Shown: one piece after another, positions 43,509 through 52,713 of the stretch
Position numbering within the stretch: position 1 is the stretch's first letter
Layout: every line of letters begins with the position of its first letter
Assembly (NCBI RefSeq): GCF_000336675.1
Contig: NZ_AOMB01000041.1
Location: 82,858 to 146,857, forward strand
Length of the DNA: 64,000 bases
Direction of reading: 5' to 3'
DNA from: Halococcus hamelinensis 100A6
GTDB taxonomy: Archaea; Halobacteriota; Halobacteria; Halobacteriales; Halococcaceae
Program-made: the position numbers and the translations under genes
Notes under the pieces: model-generated
The model's database searches: none
Told to the model about the DNA's origin: nothing
Seen by the model: only the letters and a program-made list of their open reading frames with translations

Positions 43509-44996
43509 TCAATCGTCGAGTTCGGCTCGGAGCGCCTGATTCACCGTACCAGGGTCGGCGCTCCCGCCAGTCGCTTGCATCACCTGACCCACGAGGAAGT
43601 TGAGCGCGCCGTCCTCGCCGTTCTCGTAGTCCTCGACCGCGTCCGGGTTCTCCTCGACGGCCGTCGAGACCGCCGCCGCCACCTCGTCCTCGTCCGTCCT
43701 GCCGAGTTCCTCGCGTTCGACGACCTCGTCCGGGCCGTCGCCGTCGTCGAGCATCGCTCTGAGGACCACTTCCTCGGCGTTCTTCTCGGTGATCTCGCCC
43801 TCCTCGGCGAGCTCGATCAGGTGGACGAACTCGTCGAGGCGGCCCTCGATGTCCGCGACGGCCATGTCGCGGTAGTTGAGTTCGCCGAGGAGGGTGTCGG
43901 CGACCCACGAGGCCGCCACGTCGGGGTCGAAGCGGTCGGCCACGCGCTCGTAGAAGTCCGCCACCTCCCGGGTGGAGGTGAGCTTTCGCGCTTCCGCGCT
44001 GGAGAGGCCGTACTCCGCGCCGAAGCGCTCGCGGCGCGCGTCGGGGAGTTCCGGGATCTCGACCTCCTCGGCCCACTCCGAAACCCGAAGCACTGGCAGA
44101 TCGGCCTCGGCGAAGTAGCGGTAGTCCTTCTCCTCCTCCTTCGAGCGCATCGAGAGCGTGACCCCTTTACCCTCGTCCCAGTGGCGGGTCTCCTGTTCCA
44201 CAGTGTGACCACGCTGGAGCGCGTTCTTCTGCCGGCTCGTCTCGTAGGCCAGCGCCTTCTCGGCCCCTCGGTGGCTGGAGATGTTCTTGACCTCCGTGCG
44301 GTTGGCCGCCGCGAGCGCCTCGGTGCCGATACTGCCGTCGGCCCCGACCTCCTCGTCGGGCACCAGCGAGATGTTGGCGTCGATCCGGAGCGAGCCGTCG
44401 CGCGAGCTGTCGAAGACCCCGAGATACTCGAGGACCTCCGTGAGTTTGGCGAGGAAGGCCCGGACCTCGTTCGGGCTCCGGAAGTCGGGTTCGGTGACGA
44501 TCTCCATGAGGGGAACCCCGGCGCGGTTGTAGTCGACGCGGGTGTAGTCGGCGGTGTCGATACCGCCGCCGGCGTGCTGGAGGCTCCCCGGGTCCTCTTC
44601 GAGGTGAGCACGCTCGATCGCGATGGTGCGTTCTTCGTCCTCGACGGTGACGGTGAGTTCGCCGTCCCGACAGAGCGGCCGGTCGTACTGGGTGATCTGG
44701 AAGTTCTTCGGGAGGTCGGGGTAGTAGTAGTTCTTCCGGTGAAAGCGGGTCTCCTCGGGCACGTCGGCGTCGATGGCGGCGGCGAGCTTGAGCGCCCCCT
44801 CGACGGCGGCCTCGTTGAGCACCGGGAGCGCGCCGGGCAGCCCGAGGCAGGTCGGACAGGTGTGGGAGTTCGGTTCGCTGTCCTCGAAATCGGTGCTGCA
44901 GCCACAGAAGATCTTGCTCTCCGTTTCGAGCTGGACGTGGACCTCGAGGCCGATCACGACGCTGTACTCGCGCGCCTCGACGGCTTGAGCAGTCAT
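43509..44996 (-). CDS. gatB: Asp-tRNA(Asn)/Glu-tRNA(Gln) amidotransferase subunit GatB
   Basis: A 495-residue GatB. Opening pieces: YSVVIGLEVHVQLETESKIF, CGCSTDFEDSEPNSHTCPTC with two zinc-type Cys pairs, and HRKNYYYPDLPKNFQITQYD. The C-terminal YqeY-like tail has NFLVGQVMQATGGSADPGTV. GatB is the kinase/tRNA-binding subunit that works with GatA and GatC to amidate mischarged tRNA; gatA and gatC are not in the window. The chain ends next to the low-GC patch but is full length. Confidence 0.97.
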   Translation of the reverse strand: MTAQAVEAREYSVVIGLEVHVQLETESKIFCGCSTDFEDSEPNSHTCPTCLGLPGALPVLNEAAVEGALKLAAAIDADVPEETRFHRKNYYYPDLPKNFQITQYDRPLCRDGELTVTVEDEERTIAIERAHLEEDPGSLQHAGGGIDTADYTRVDYNRAGVPLMEIVTEPDFRSPNEVRAFLAKLTEVLEYLGVFDSSRDGSLRIDANISLVPDEEVGADGSIGTEALAAANRTEVKNISSHRGAEKALAYETSRQKNALQRGHTVEQETRHWDEGKGVTLSMRSKEEEKDYRYFAEADLPVLRVSEWAEEVEIPELPDARRERFGAEYGLSSAEARKLTSTREVADFYERVADRFDPDVAASWVADTLLGELNYRDMAVADIEGRLDEFVHLIELAEEGEITEKNAEEVVLRAMLDDGDGPDEVVEREELGRTDEDEVAAAVSTAVEENPDAVEDYENGEDGALNFLVGQVMQATGGSADPGTVNQALRAELDD

Positions 44997-45127
44997 TGGA
45001 AGCCAGTTCGTCCGCGGCCGCTAAAACGTACCGGGACCGGCGACTCGACCGGCCTCGCCCGACGACCTGTCAATGGTTCGATCTGTGTCTGACGCACGTT
45101 TATACCCGTGGAATGACCCGTGACACC

Positions 45128-45412
45128 ATGAGCGGCAATCGCGTCGAGAAGCTCGAATCGCGGGTCGAAGAGCTCGAAGCCTCCGTGAGCGGTCTCACCG
45201 AGGAGCTGATGCAGACGAAGGCCCAGCTCGCCGAGGTCGAGGACGAAGACGACTCGACCGACGAGTACATCGAGGCCGGCGTCGGGAGCGTCACGGAGGG
45301 CGGGTCGAGCGAGACGAGTGAAACGAACGAGCCGAACGAAGAAGCTAACCCCACGGAGCACGAGACTCAGGACACCGAACCGCCGGAGGCGGACGACATC
45401 ATCGTGGCGTAG
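45128..45412 (+). CDS. short coiled-coil protein directly upstream of smc
   Basis: A 94-residue protein. Residues 1-40 form a heptad-type helix (NRVEKLESRVEELEASVSGL) and the rest is acidic, Ser/Thr/Glu-rich and probably disordered, ending in PPEADDIIVA. A TATA-like GTTTATACCC at about 45099-45108 places the transcription start at ATG 45128, so that start is preferred to 45113. It is 20 bases before smc and likely in the same operon. I know of similar small proteins before haloarchaeal smc genes but no proven role. Confidence 0.7.
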   Translation: MSGNRVEKLESRVEELEASVSGLTEELMQTKAQLAEVEDEDDSTDEYIEAGVGSVTEGGSSETSETNEPNEEANPTEHETQDTEPPEADDIIVA

Positions 45413-45432
45413 GCCACCCCCGCGAGCACCCC

Positions 45433-48400
45433 ATGCACATCAAAACGCTCGTCTTAGAGAACTTCAAGAGTTTCGGCCGGAAGACACGACTCCCGTTCTA
45501 CGAGGACTTCACGACCGTGAGCGGCCCGAACGGCTCGGGAAAGTCGAACATCATCGACGCGGTCCTCTTCTGTCTCGGGCTCGCGCGCACCCGCGGGATC
45601 CGGGCACAGAAGCTCACGGACCTGATCTACAACCCGAGCCACGACGACGGGCAGGACCCGAGCGGCACCCGCGAGGCCAGCGTCGAGGTCGTGCTCGCCA
45701 ACGCCGACGAGACCCTCACGCGGGCCGAGGTCGAGAGCGCCGCCGGCACCGACGACGTCGGCGACATCGAGGAGATCACCATCAAGCGGCGGGTCAAACA
45801 GACCGACGACAACTACTACTCCTACTACTACCTCAACGGTCGCTCGGTGAACCTCTCGGACATCCAGGACCTCCTCGCACAGGCCGGCATCACGCCCGAG
45901 GGCTACAACGTCGTGATGCAGGGCGACGTCACGGGGATCATCAGCATGACCGCGGGCGAGCGCCGCGAGATAATCGACGAGATCGCGGGCGTGGCGGCCT
46001 TCGACGCGAAGAAGGAGGACGCCTTCGAGGAACTGGCGGTCGTCGAAGAGCGGATCGACGAGGCCGAACTCCGGATCGCCGAGAAGGAAGACCGGCTCGA
46101 CCAGCTGCGGGACGAGCGCGAGACCGCGCTCGAATATCAGTCCCTTCGCGAGGAGAAAGAGGAGTACGAGGCCTACCGCAAGGCCGCCGAACTCGAAGAG
46201 AAGCGAGCGCAGCTCGCCGAGACCGAGGAGAAGATCGAGGCGCTGGAGGACGACCTCGCCGACCGCCAGACCGAACTCGACGAACGCCAGGGCAGGGTCT
46301 CACGGCTCGACAGCGACCTCGACGACCTCAACGAGGAGATCGAGCGGAAGGGCGAGGACGAACAGCTCGCGATCAAACGCGAGATCGAGGAGATCAAGGG
46401 CGAGAGGAGCCGGCTGGAGGACAAGATCGACTCGACCGAGGAGCGGATCGCGGACGCCGAATCCGAGCGCCGACAGGCGTTCGTCGAGCTCGACAAGAAA
46501 CAGGAGGACATCGAGGAGTTCGAGAGCGACATCCGGAGCCTCAAGGTCGAGAAATCGGGTCTCACGGCGGACATCGAGGACGAGGAGGCGAAGCTCGCGG
46601 AGGTCGAAGCCGAGATCGAGTCCGTGGACACCGAGTACGACGAGGTGAAGGCCGACCTCGCCGACCGGCGCGAGACGCTCGAACGCGCCAAGAGCGAGAA
46701 GAACGAGAGACAGCGCGAGCAGGACCGACTGCTCGACGCCGCCCGGCGGCGCTCGACCGAACAGAGCGAGACGGAGGCCGAGATCGAGGACGCGCGCGAG
46801 GAGATCCCCGGGATCAAAGCCGCCATCTCGGACCTCGAGGACGAACTCGAGAAGGCCGAACGCAACGAGGCGAACATCGAGGACGTCGTCTCGGACCTCG
46901 CCGAGGAGAAGCGCGAGCGAAAGGACGACCTCGACGAGGTCGAGGACGACCTCCGGGCGGCGAAGGAGGAGTACGCGACCCTCGAATCCAAGAGCGACAG
47001 CAGTGGCTCGTCGTACGGCCGCGCGGTCTCGACGGCGCTGAACGCGGGGCTCGACGGGGTTCACGGAACCGTGGCCCAGCTCGGCGGGGTGGCGGGCGAG
47101 TACGCGACGGCGTGTGAGACCGCGGCGGGCGGACGGCTCGCGAACGTCGTGGTGAGCGACGACGGGGTCGGCCAGCGCGCGATCGAACACCTCAAATCCC
47201 GGAACGCGGGTCGGGCGACCTTCCTGCCGATAACGAAGATGCAGCGCCGGTCGCTGCCGAACCGGCCGAATCGCGAGGGAGTGGTGGACTTCGCGTACAA
47301 CCTCGTCGACTTCCCCGACGAGTACGCAGGGATCTTCTCGTACGTCCTCGGCAGCACGCTGGTGGTCGAGGACATGGCGACCGCGCGGGACCTGATGGGC
47401 GACTACCGGCTGGTGACCGTCGACGGCGACCTGGTCGAGAAGAGCGGCGCGATGACCGGCGGGTCGAAGAGCGGGTCGCGCTACTCCTTCGAGTCCAGCG
47501 CGGGCCGGATCGAGCGGGTGGCCGACCGGATCACCGAACTCGAAGAGCAGCGACGCGACGTCCAGGCGGAGGTCCGCGAGATCGAGAGCCGGCTCGACGA
47601 CGCGCGCGACCGGCGGTCGGCGGCGGCCGACCAGGTCCGGGACATCGAGAGCGAGATCGAACGCAAGGAGCGCGAGCGCGCGGAGGTCGAATCCCGGATC
47701 GACTCGCTCGAAGACGACATCGAGGAGATCGAGGACGACCGCGAGGCGGTCGACGCCGAGATGAACGAACTCGAGACCGCCATCGCGGGGTACGACGAGG
47801 AGATCGCGACCATCGAGGCGGACATCGAGGAGCTGGAGAGCGAACTCGCCGACTCGGACATCCCGGAGCTCACGAGCGAGGCCGACGAGATCCAGGGGAC
47901 GATCGACGACCTCGAAGAGCGGATGGACGACCTCGACGGCGAGCTGAACCAGCTCCAGCTCGAAAAGCAGTACGCCGAGAGTTCGATAGCGGACCTCAAC
48001 GACAAACTCGAGACCGCCCAGAACCGGAAGGCGGAGGCCGAAGAGCGGATCGAGGAGCTCGAAGCCGCCATCGAGGAGCAGGACGAGAAGCTCGAAGAGC
48101 GCGAGGCCGCCGTCGAGGACCTAGAGGACGAACTCGCGGACCTCAAGGCCGAGCGCACGGAGCTGAAGGCCGAACTGAAGGAGGCGACGGCGGCGCGCGA
48201 CGAGCAGCGCGAGGCGGTGAACGAGGTCGAGGGGACGCTCGACGACCGCCGGGAACGCCGCGAGCGCCTCGGCTGGGAGATCGACGAGCTCGAAAGCGTC
48301 GTCGGCGAGTACGACCCCGAGGCGATCCCCGACCACGACGAGGTCGAACGCGAGATCGGGCGACTCGAAGGCGAGATGGAGGAGCTGGAGCCGGTGAACA

Positions 48401-48999
48401 TGCTCGCGATCGACGAGTACGACACCGTCGCGGACGACCTCGACGACCTCACCGACAAGAAGGCCACCCTGACCGACGAGCGCGACGGGATCGAAGACCG
48501 GATCGACTCCTACGAGGCCCAGAAGAAGGCGACCTTCATGGAGTCCTACGAGGCGATCAACGACCAGTTCGAGTCGATCTTCGAACGGCTCTCGGCCGGT
48601 TCCGGAACGCTCCACCTCGAAGACCCCGACGACCCGTTCGAGGGGGGACTGACGATGAAGGCCCAGCCGGGCGACAAGCCCATCCAGCGCCTGGACGCGA
48701 TGAGCGGCGGCGAGAAGTCCCTGACCGCGCTTGCGTTCATCTTCGCGATCCAGCGCCACAACCCCGCGCCGTTCTACGCGCTCGACGAGGTCGACGCCTT
48801 CCTCGACGCCGCGAACGCCGAGCGCGTCGGCGAACTCGTCGACGAACTCGCCAGCGACGCCCAGTTCATCGTCGTGAGTCACCGCTCGGCGATGCTCGAA
48901 CGCTCCGAACGGGCGATCGGCGTGACGATGCAGGGCGACAACGTCTCCGCGGTGACGGGCATCGACCTCGGTGCGGCGGAGGCCCCGGCGGATGATTGA
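45433..48999 (+). CDS. smc: chromosome segregation protein SMC
   Basis: A 1188-residue SMC ATPase. The Walker A motif is GPNGSGKSN at residues 31-39, followed by a long coiled coil, the hinge at about 520-650 (LDGVHGTVAQLGGVAGEYAT, ETAAGGRLANVVVSDDGVGQ), a second coiled coil, and the C-terminal signature LDAMSGGEKSLTALAFIFAI with the Walker B YALDEVDAFLD. It folds into the ring-like condensin arm. The stop overlaps the scpA start by 8 bases. Length is normal for the family. Confidence 0.98.
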   Translation: MHIKTLVLENFKSFGRKTRLPFYEDFTTVSGPNGSGKSNIIDAVLFCLGLARTRGIRAQKLTDLIYNPSHDDGQDPSGTREASVEVVLANADETLTRAEVESAAGTDDVGDIEEITIKRRVKQTDDNYYSYYYLNGRSVNLSDIQDLLAQAGITPEGYNVVMQGDVTGIISMTAGERREIIDEIAGVAAFDAKKEDAFEELAVVEERIDEAELRIAEKEDRLDQLRDERETALEYQSLREEKEEYEAYRKAAELEEKRAQLAETEEKIEALEDDLADRQTELDERQGRVSRLDSDLDDLNEEIERKGEDEQLAIKREIEEIKGERSRLEDKIDSTEERIADAESERRQAFVELDKKQEDIEEFESDIRSLKVEKSGLTADIEDEEAKLAEVEAEIESVDTEYDEVKADLADRRETLERAKSEKNERQREQDRLLDAARRRSTEQSETEAEIEDAREEIPGIKAAISDLEDELEKAERNEANIEDVVSDLAEEKRERKDDLDEVEDDLRAAKEEYATLESKSDSSGSSYGRAVSTALNAGLDGVHGTVAQLGGVAGEYATACETAAGGRLANVVVSDDGVGQRAIEHLKSRNAGRATFLPITKMQRRSLPNRPNREGVVDFAYNLVDFPDEYAGIFSYVLGSTLVVEDMATARDLMGDYRLVTVDGDLVEKSGAMTGGSKSGSRYSFESSAGRIERVADRITELEEQRRDVQAEVREIESRLDDARDRRSAAADQVRDIESEIERKERERAEVESRIDSLEDDIEEIEDDREAVDAEMNELETAIAGYDEEIATIEADIEELESELADSDIPELTSEADEIQGTIDDLEERMDDLDGELNQLQLEKQYAESSIADLNDKLETAQNRKAEAEERIEELEAAIEEQDEKLEEREAAVEDLEDELADLKAERTELKAELKEATAARDEQREAVNEVEGTLDDRRERRERLGWEIDELESVVGEYDPEAIPDHDEVEREIGRLEGEMEELEPVNMLAIDEYDTVADDLDDLTDKKATLTDERDGIEDRIDSYEAQKKATFMESYEAINDQFESIFERLSAGSGTLHLEDPDDPFEGGLTMKAQPGDKPIQRLDAMSGGEKSLTALAFIFAIQRHNPAPFYALDEVDAFLDAANAERVGELVDELASDAQFIVVSHRSAMLERSERAIGVTMQGDNVSAVTGIDLGAAEAPADD

Positions 49000-49825
49000 C
49001 GCCCCGCCGGAGCGGGCCACCGACGAGGACGAGGTCGAGCCGGTCGAACTCCTCGTGCGGCTGGCCGAGGAGGGCGAGATCGAACCCTGGGACATCGACG
49101 TCGTCTCGGTGACGGACGCCTTCCTCGAACGGCTCGACAGCGCGGACCTCAGGACCTCCGGCCGGGCGCTGTTCTACGCCAGCGTCCTCTTGCGGATGAA
49201 GAGCGAGGCACTGTTGGAATCCGACGACGAGCCCGACCCCGAATCGGAGATAGAACCGTGGGAGGCGGGCTGGGAGGAACAGCGAGGGGACGGCGAGGAC
49301 GAGTTCGACTTCGACCCGGTGGCCTCGCTCGAAGCCGAGATGGACCGCCGGCTGGACCGGAAGAACGCCCGCGGGACGCCCGAGACCCTCGACGAGTTGG
49401 TGAGAGAGCTCCGGGAGGCCGAACGCGACTCGTGGTGGAAGGAGTCCAGAACCTACGACACCAGCGGCTCGCCCAAGGGGTTCCAGCGCGGCACCCAGAC
49501 CCTCGATTACCATTCGGACGACGGGCTCCGGGTCGACGACGAACCCACCGAGTCCGACGTCACCGGGACGGCCCACCGCGAGGACATCGAGACCACCATC
49601 GCCGACGTCCAGCGCGTGCTCAGAAAGCAGTACGACGCCGGGCGCGACGAGGTGCTCTACACCGAGGTCGAGCTGGCGGGCGGCTCGCGCGTCGAGACGT
49701 TCCTCGCCCTGCTCTTTCTCTCCCATCGGGGTCACGTCCGGCTCGAACAGGACGACCTCTTCGGCGACCTGTGGGTCCAGAACCCGGCGGCGACCGGGAC
49801 CGCCGAGGAAGCGGTCGCCGACTGA
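48992..49825 (+). CDS. scpA: segregation and condensation protein A (kleisin)
   Basis: A 277-residue kleisin that bridges the SMC heads. The N-terminal domain has VELLVRLAEEGEIEPWDIDV and RALFYASVLLRMKSEALLES. The middle is acidic, and a C-terminal winged helix contains EVELAGGSRVETFLALLFLS and RGHVRLEQDDLFGDLWV. Its ATG lies within the end of smc, so the two are translationally coupled. No scpB follows, as is usual in haloarchaea. Confidence 0.95.
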   Translation: MIDAPPERATDEDEVEPVELLVRLAEEGEIEPWDIDVVSVTDAFLERLDSADLRTSGRALFYASVLLRMKSEALLESDDEPDPESEIEPWEAGWEEQRGDGEDEFDFDPVASLEAEMDRRLDRKNARGTPETLDELVRELREAERDSWWKESRTYDTSGSPKGFQRGTQTLDYHSDDGLRVDDEPTESDVTGTAHREDIETTIADVQRVLRKQYDAGRDEVLYTEVELAGGSRVETFLALLFLSHRGHVRLEQDDLFGDLWVQNPAATGTAEEAVAD

Positions 49826-49947
49826 TTTTCGGGTCTGTTCGGTTCGGAAGACAAAGGTCGTGGATCTGGAGGTGCTCGCATCGAAGTTCGTTCGTGAGCA
49901 GGGGTGCCGAGACCACGATCCAGCACGAGACGACAGCCGACAGCAGT

Positions 49948-50295
49948 TCAGCCGAGGAGCAGTGCAAGGAAAACCACGGCGCAGGCTCCGAATCCACAGA
50001 AATACATCACGTACTCCAGCCGTGTCGCCGGTACCACCGTCGCGATGTCGGAGGGGCTACCGGAGGTGATACCGGCCTCCGCGGCGTTCGCCATCGGCAT
50101 CTCGTCGCCACCACCGATGTTGGATTCCAGTCCACCGCCCGCGGACCCCGGTCCAATTCCGGGGGCTCCGAGCAACAGCACGAGAGCCAACACCGCGATA
50201 CCGACCAGCGCGAGCCCGACGATCGGGAGGACGAGGTCGAACAGACCCGCAGCGAGTACGACAACGCCTGCCGTTAGCTCCGACACCGAACCCAT
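49948..50295 (-). CDS. membrane protein of unknown function, three hydrophobic segments
   Basis: A 115-residue protein. Residues about 8-45 are hydrophobic, enough for two close helices (VVVLAAGLFDLVLPIVGLAL, then IAVLALVLLLGAPG). A Gly-rich loop follows, then a final helix (YVMYFCGFGACAVVFLALLL). The conserved-looking loop SDIATVVPATRLEYVMYF suggests a real family, but I do not recognise it. A short inverted repeat (CAACGA/TCGTTG) sits right before the ATG. Confidence 0.6.
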   Translation of the reverse strand: MGSVSELTAGVVVLAAGLFDLVLPIVGLALVGIAVLALVLLLGAPGIGPGSAGGGLESNIGGGDEMPMANAAEAGITSGSPSDIATVVPATRLEYVMYFCGFGACAVVFLALLLG

Positions 50296-50480
50296 ACAAC
50301 GAACCTCGTTGCACCAACTCCTCTAGCCCCATACGTCAAACCGAACGTCGATCTCGGTATGTTTTTCGTAGTGAGAACGCCATCCCGATAGTGGTTTGAA
50401 GAACTGCCGGTCGTCGTACCATCCGACGAGGAGGGTTCCGCCGGCGAAACACCGATTAGCCGGCCGCGTTTCGGACGGCT

Positions 50481-50933
50481 ATGGAGGTCGTCGAGGACAC
50501 GTTGGACGCCGAACTAGAGGATTTTCTGGCCCGACCGCTCTTTTGCCACCTCGGAACCGAATCGCCGGACGGTCCGCGGGTCTCGCCCCTCTGGTTTCTC
50601 TGGGAGGACGGCGCGCTCTGGATCATCGCGACGCGTTCGGACAAGACGTTCCCGGAGCGTATCGAGGCGGACCCGCGAACCGCGGTCTCGATCGTCGATT
50701 TCGACCCCGAGACGGGTCGCGTCGAGCACGTCGGATTGCGTGGCCGCGCGAGCGTCGAGCCGTTCGACGGCGACCGGGGTGAACGACTCCTCACCCAGTA
50801 CCTCGGCCCCGACGAGTCGGAGTGGGACGAGACCTTCCGAGGGCTAGACGAGGTCGCCGAGCGATACGTGTTCGTTCGGTTCGTGCCGGAGACGGTGGTC
50901 GAGCGCGACCAGTCGTACGCCGGCAGCCTCTAG
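50481..50933 (+). CDS. pyridoxamine 5'-phosphate oxidase-like FMN-binding protein
   Basis: A 150-residue split-barrel flavin protein. The strands include FLARPLFCHLGTESPDGPRV, SPLWFLWEDGALWIIATRSD and DPRTAVSIVDFDPETGRVEH, with the late GLRGRASVEPFDGDRGERLL. Such stand-alone PPOX-class proteins bind FMN, F420 or haem, and the cofactor is uncertain. A TATA-like CGATTAGCC is about 27 bases before the ATG, predicting a leaderless mRNA. Confidence 0.83.
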   Translation: MEVVEDTLDAELEDFLARPLFCHLGTESPDGPRVSPLWFLWEDGALWIIATRSDKTFPERIEADPRTAVSIVDFDPETGRVEHVGLRGRASVEPFDGDRGERLLTQYLGPDESEWDETFRGLDEVAERYVFVRFVPETVVERDQSYAGSL

Positions 50934-51007
50934 CTTTGACGACCGCGCTGAGGAGTCCCGTTACCGCGGAACGAATCCCTAAACCCGCGTGGCCCGGACC
51001 GCTGGCG

Positions 51008-52033
51008 ATGAGCGAAACACCAGCGTCGATGCGAGCCGTACAGGTCCCCGAACCCGAGGGCGACTTCGAGGTGGTCGAGGTCGACGTCCCCGAACCGGGT
51101 CCCGAGGAGGTCCGAGTTTCGGTCGACGCCTGCGGGGTCTGTCACAGCGACGCCTTCCTGAAGGAGGGCCAGTGGCCCGGCGTCGAGTATCCCCGAACCC
51201 CCGGCCACGAGGTCGTCGGTCACGTCGACGCGGTCGGTGAGCGCGTCGAGACCTTCGAGGCGGGCGACCGCGTGGGCGTCGGTTGGCACGGCGGCCACTG
51301 CTTCACCTGCGAGCCCTGCCGGCGCGGCGACTTCATCGCGTGTGAGAACGGCGACGTCACGGGCTTCGACCACGACGGCGGCTACGCCGAGTACCTCACT
51401 GCGCCCCAGGAGACGCTCGCGCGGGTGCCCGACGACCTCGACGCCACGGCCGCCGCGCCGTTGCTGTGTGCCGGCGTCACGACCTTCAACTCGCTGCGGA
51501 ACTCCGAGGCCGAACCCGGTGACCTCGTCGCGGTCCAGGGCGTCGGCGGCCTCGGCCACCTCGGGGTCCAGTACGCGAGCGCGTTCGGCTTCGAGACCGT
51601 CGCGGTCTCGCGCGGGACGGAGAAACGCGACCTCGCGTTCGACCTCGGCGCGGACCACTACGTCGACAGCGAGGCCGAGGACCCCGCCGAGGCACTCACG
51701 GAGCTCGGCGGTGCGAGCGTCGTGCTCGCCACCGCACCCCACGTCGACGCGATGGAATCGGTGGTCGGCGGCCTCGGCGTCGAGGGGACGCTGCTCACCG
51801 TCGGCGTTCCCGGCGAGCCCCTCTCGGTGCCGGTCCAGCCGCTCGTCACCAGCCGTCAATCCGTCGCGGGGTGGCCCTCGGGCGACGCACGCGACTCTCA
51901 GGACACCCTCGAATTCAGCTCGCTCCGCGACGTGGCGTCGATGGTCGAGACCTACTCGCTGGAGGAAGCCGACGCGGCCTACGAGAGCATGATGAACAGC
52001 GAGGCACGCTTCCGGGCCGTTATCGAACCCTGA
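51008..52033 (+). CDS. zinc-dependent alcohol dehydrogenase
   Basis: A 341-residue MDR enzyme. Catalytic zinc ligands are in DACGVCHSDAFLKEGQWPGV and PGHEVVGHVDAVG. The structural zinc site is CFTCEPCRRGDFIAC, and the NAD(P) loop is VAVQGVGGLGHLGVQYASAF. It matches the class often annotated as cinnamyl-alcohol or aryl-alcohol dehydrogenase-like (AdhP type). ATG 51008 is supported by the AVQVPEPEGDFEVVEVDVPE start strand. Confidence 0.92.
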   Translation: MSETPASMRAVQVPEPEGDFEVVEVDVPEPGPEEVRVSVDACGVCHSDAFLKEGQWPGVEYPRTPGHEVVGHVDAVGERVETFEAGDRVGVGWHGGHCFTCEPCRRGDFIACENGDVTGFDHDGGYAEYLTAPQETLARVPDDLDATAAAPLLCAGVTTFNSLRNSEAEPGDLVAVQGVGGLGHLGVQYASAFGFETVAVSRGTEKRDLAFDLGADHYVDSEAEDPAEALTELGGASVVLATAPHVDAMESVVGGLGVEGTLLTVGVPGEPLSVPVQPLVTSRQSVAGWPSGDARDSQDTLEFSSLRDVASMVETYSLEEADAAYESMMNSEARFRAVIEP

Positions 52034-52080
52034 CGGAGCGATAGTCCACTAAAAGTCTCGGAACGTCGTCGGTCGCCTTC

Positions 52081-52659
52081 TCAGACGTCGTCGGTCTGCC
52101 GGTCCTCGTGTTCGCCCTCCTCGATCTCCTCGACGACCTTGTCGCAGAACGCCTCCAGGTCGTCGGGGTTGCGGCTGGTCACGAGGCCCTCGTCCACGAC
52201 GACCTCCTCGTCGACCCAGTTCCCGCCCGCGTTACGGATGTCGGTTTCGAGGCTGTGATAGGAGGTGAGCTCCCGTCCGTCGACGACGTCGGCCTCGACG
52301 AGGGTCCACGGCCCGTGACAGATCACGGCGAGGGGTTTCTCGGTCTCGAAGAAGTCCTGAACGAATTCGACCGCCGTGTCGTCCCCGCGGAGGGTGTCCG
52401 CGCCGACGGTGCCGCCGGGGACCACGAGGCCGTCGTAGTCTTCTACTGTGACCTCGTCGAACGACTTCTCGATCTCGTACGAACCGGCCGGATCGAGGTC
52501 GCCGTTGACGGTCTCGACCTCGCCGGTCTCGATGCCGAGCACGTCGACGCTACCGCCGGCGTCCTCGACGGCGCTCTTGGGTTCGGTGAACTCGACCTCC
52601 TCGCTGCCGCGCGGCGCGAGCACGATACCGACGGATTTGTCTTCGAGTGAATCAGCCAT
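52081..52659 (-). CDS. DJ-1/PfpI family protein
   Basis: A 192-residue class I glutamine-amidotransferase-fold protein. It has KSVGIVLAPRGSEEVEFTEP with the acidic residue, YDGLVVPGGTVGADTLRGDD, and the nucleophile elbow PLAVICHGPWTLVEADVVDG with C114-H115. The family includes proteases, glyoxalase III-like and deglycase-like proteins, and the activity here is not decided. The C-terminus is acidic (EEIEEGEHEDRQTDDV), as expected for a halophile. Confidence 0.9.
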   Translation of the reverse strand: MADSLEDKSVGIVLAPRGSEEVEFTEPKSAVEDAGGSVDVLGIETGEVETVNGDLDPAGSYEIEKSFDEVTVEDYDGLVVPGGTVGADTLRGDDTAVEFVQDFFETEKPLAVICHGPWTLVEADVVDGRELTSYHSLETDIRNAGGNWVDEEVVVDEGLVTSRNPDDLEAFCDKVVEEIEEGEHEDRQTDDV

Positions 52660-52713
52660 TACATCGGAGGGAGGGGATGGAGCGTCCTGAGAACGGGGCT
52701 TGCGCTCGCAACC

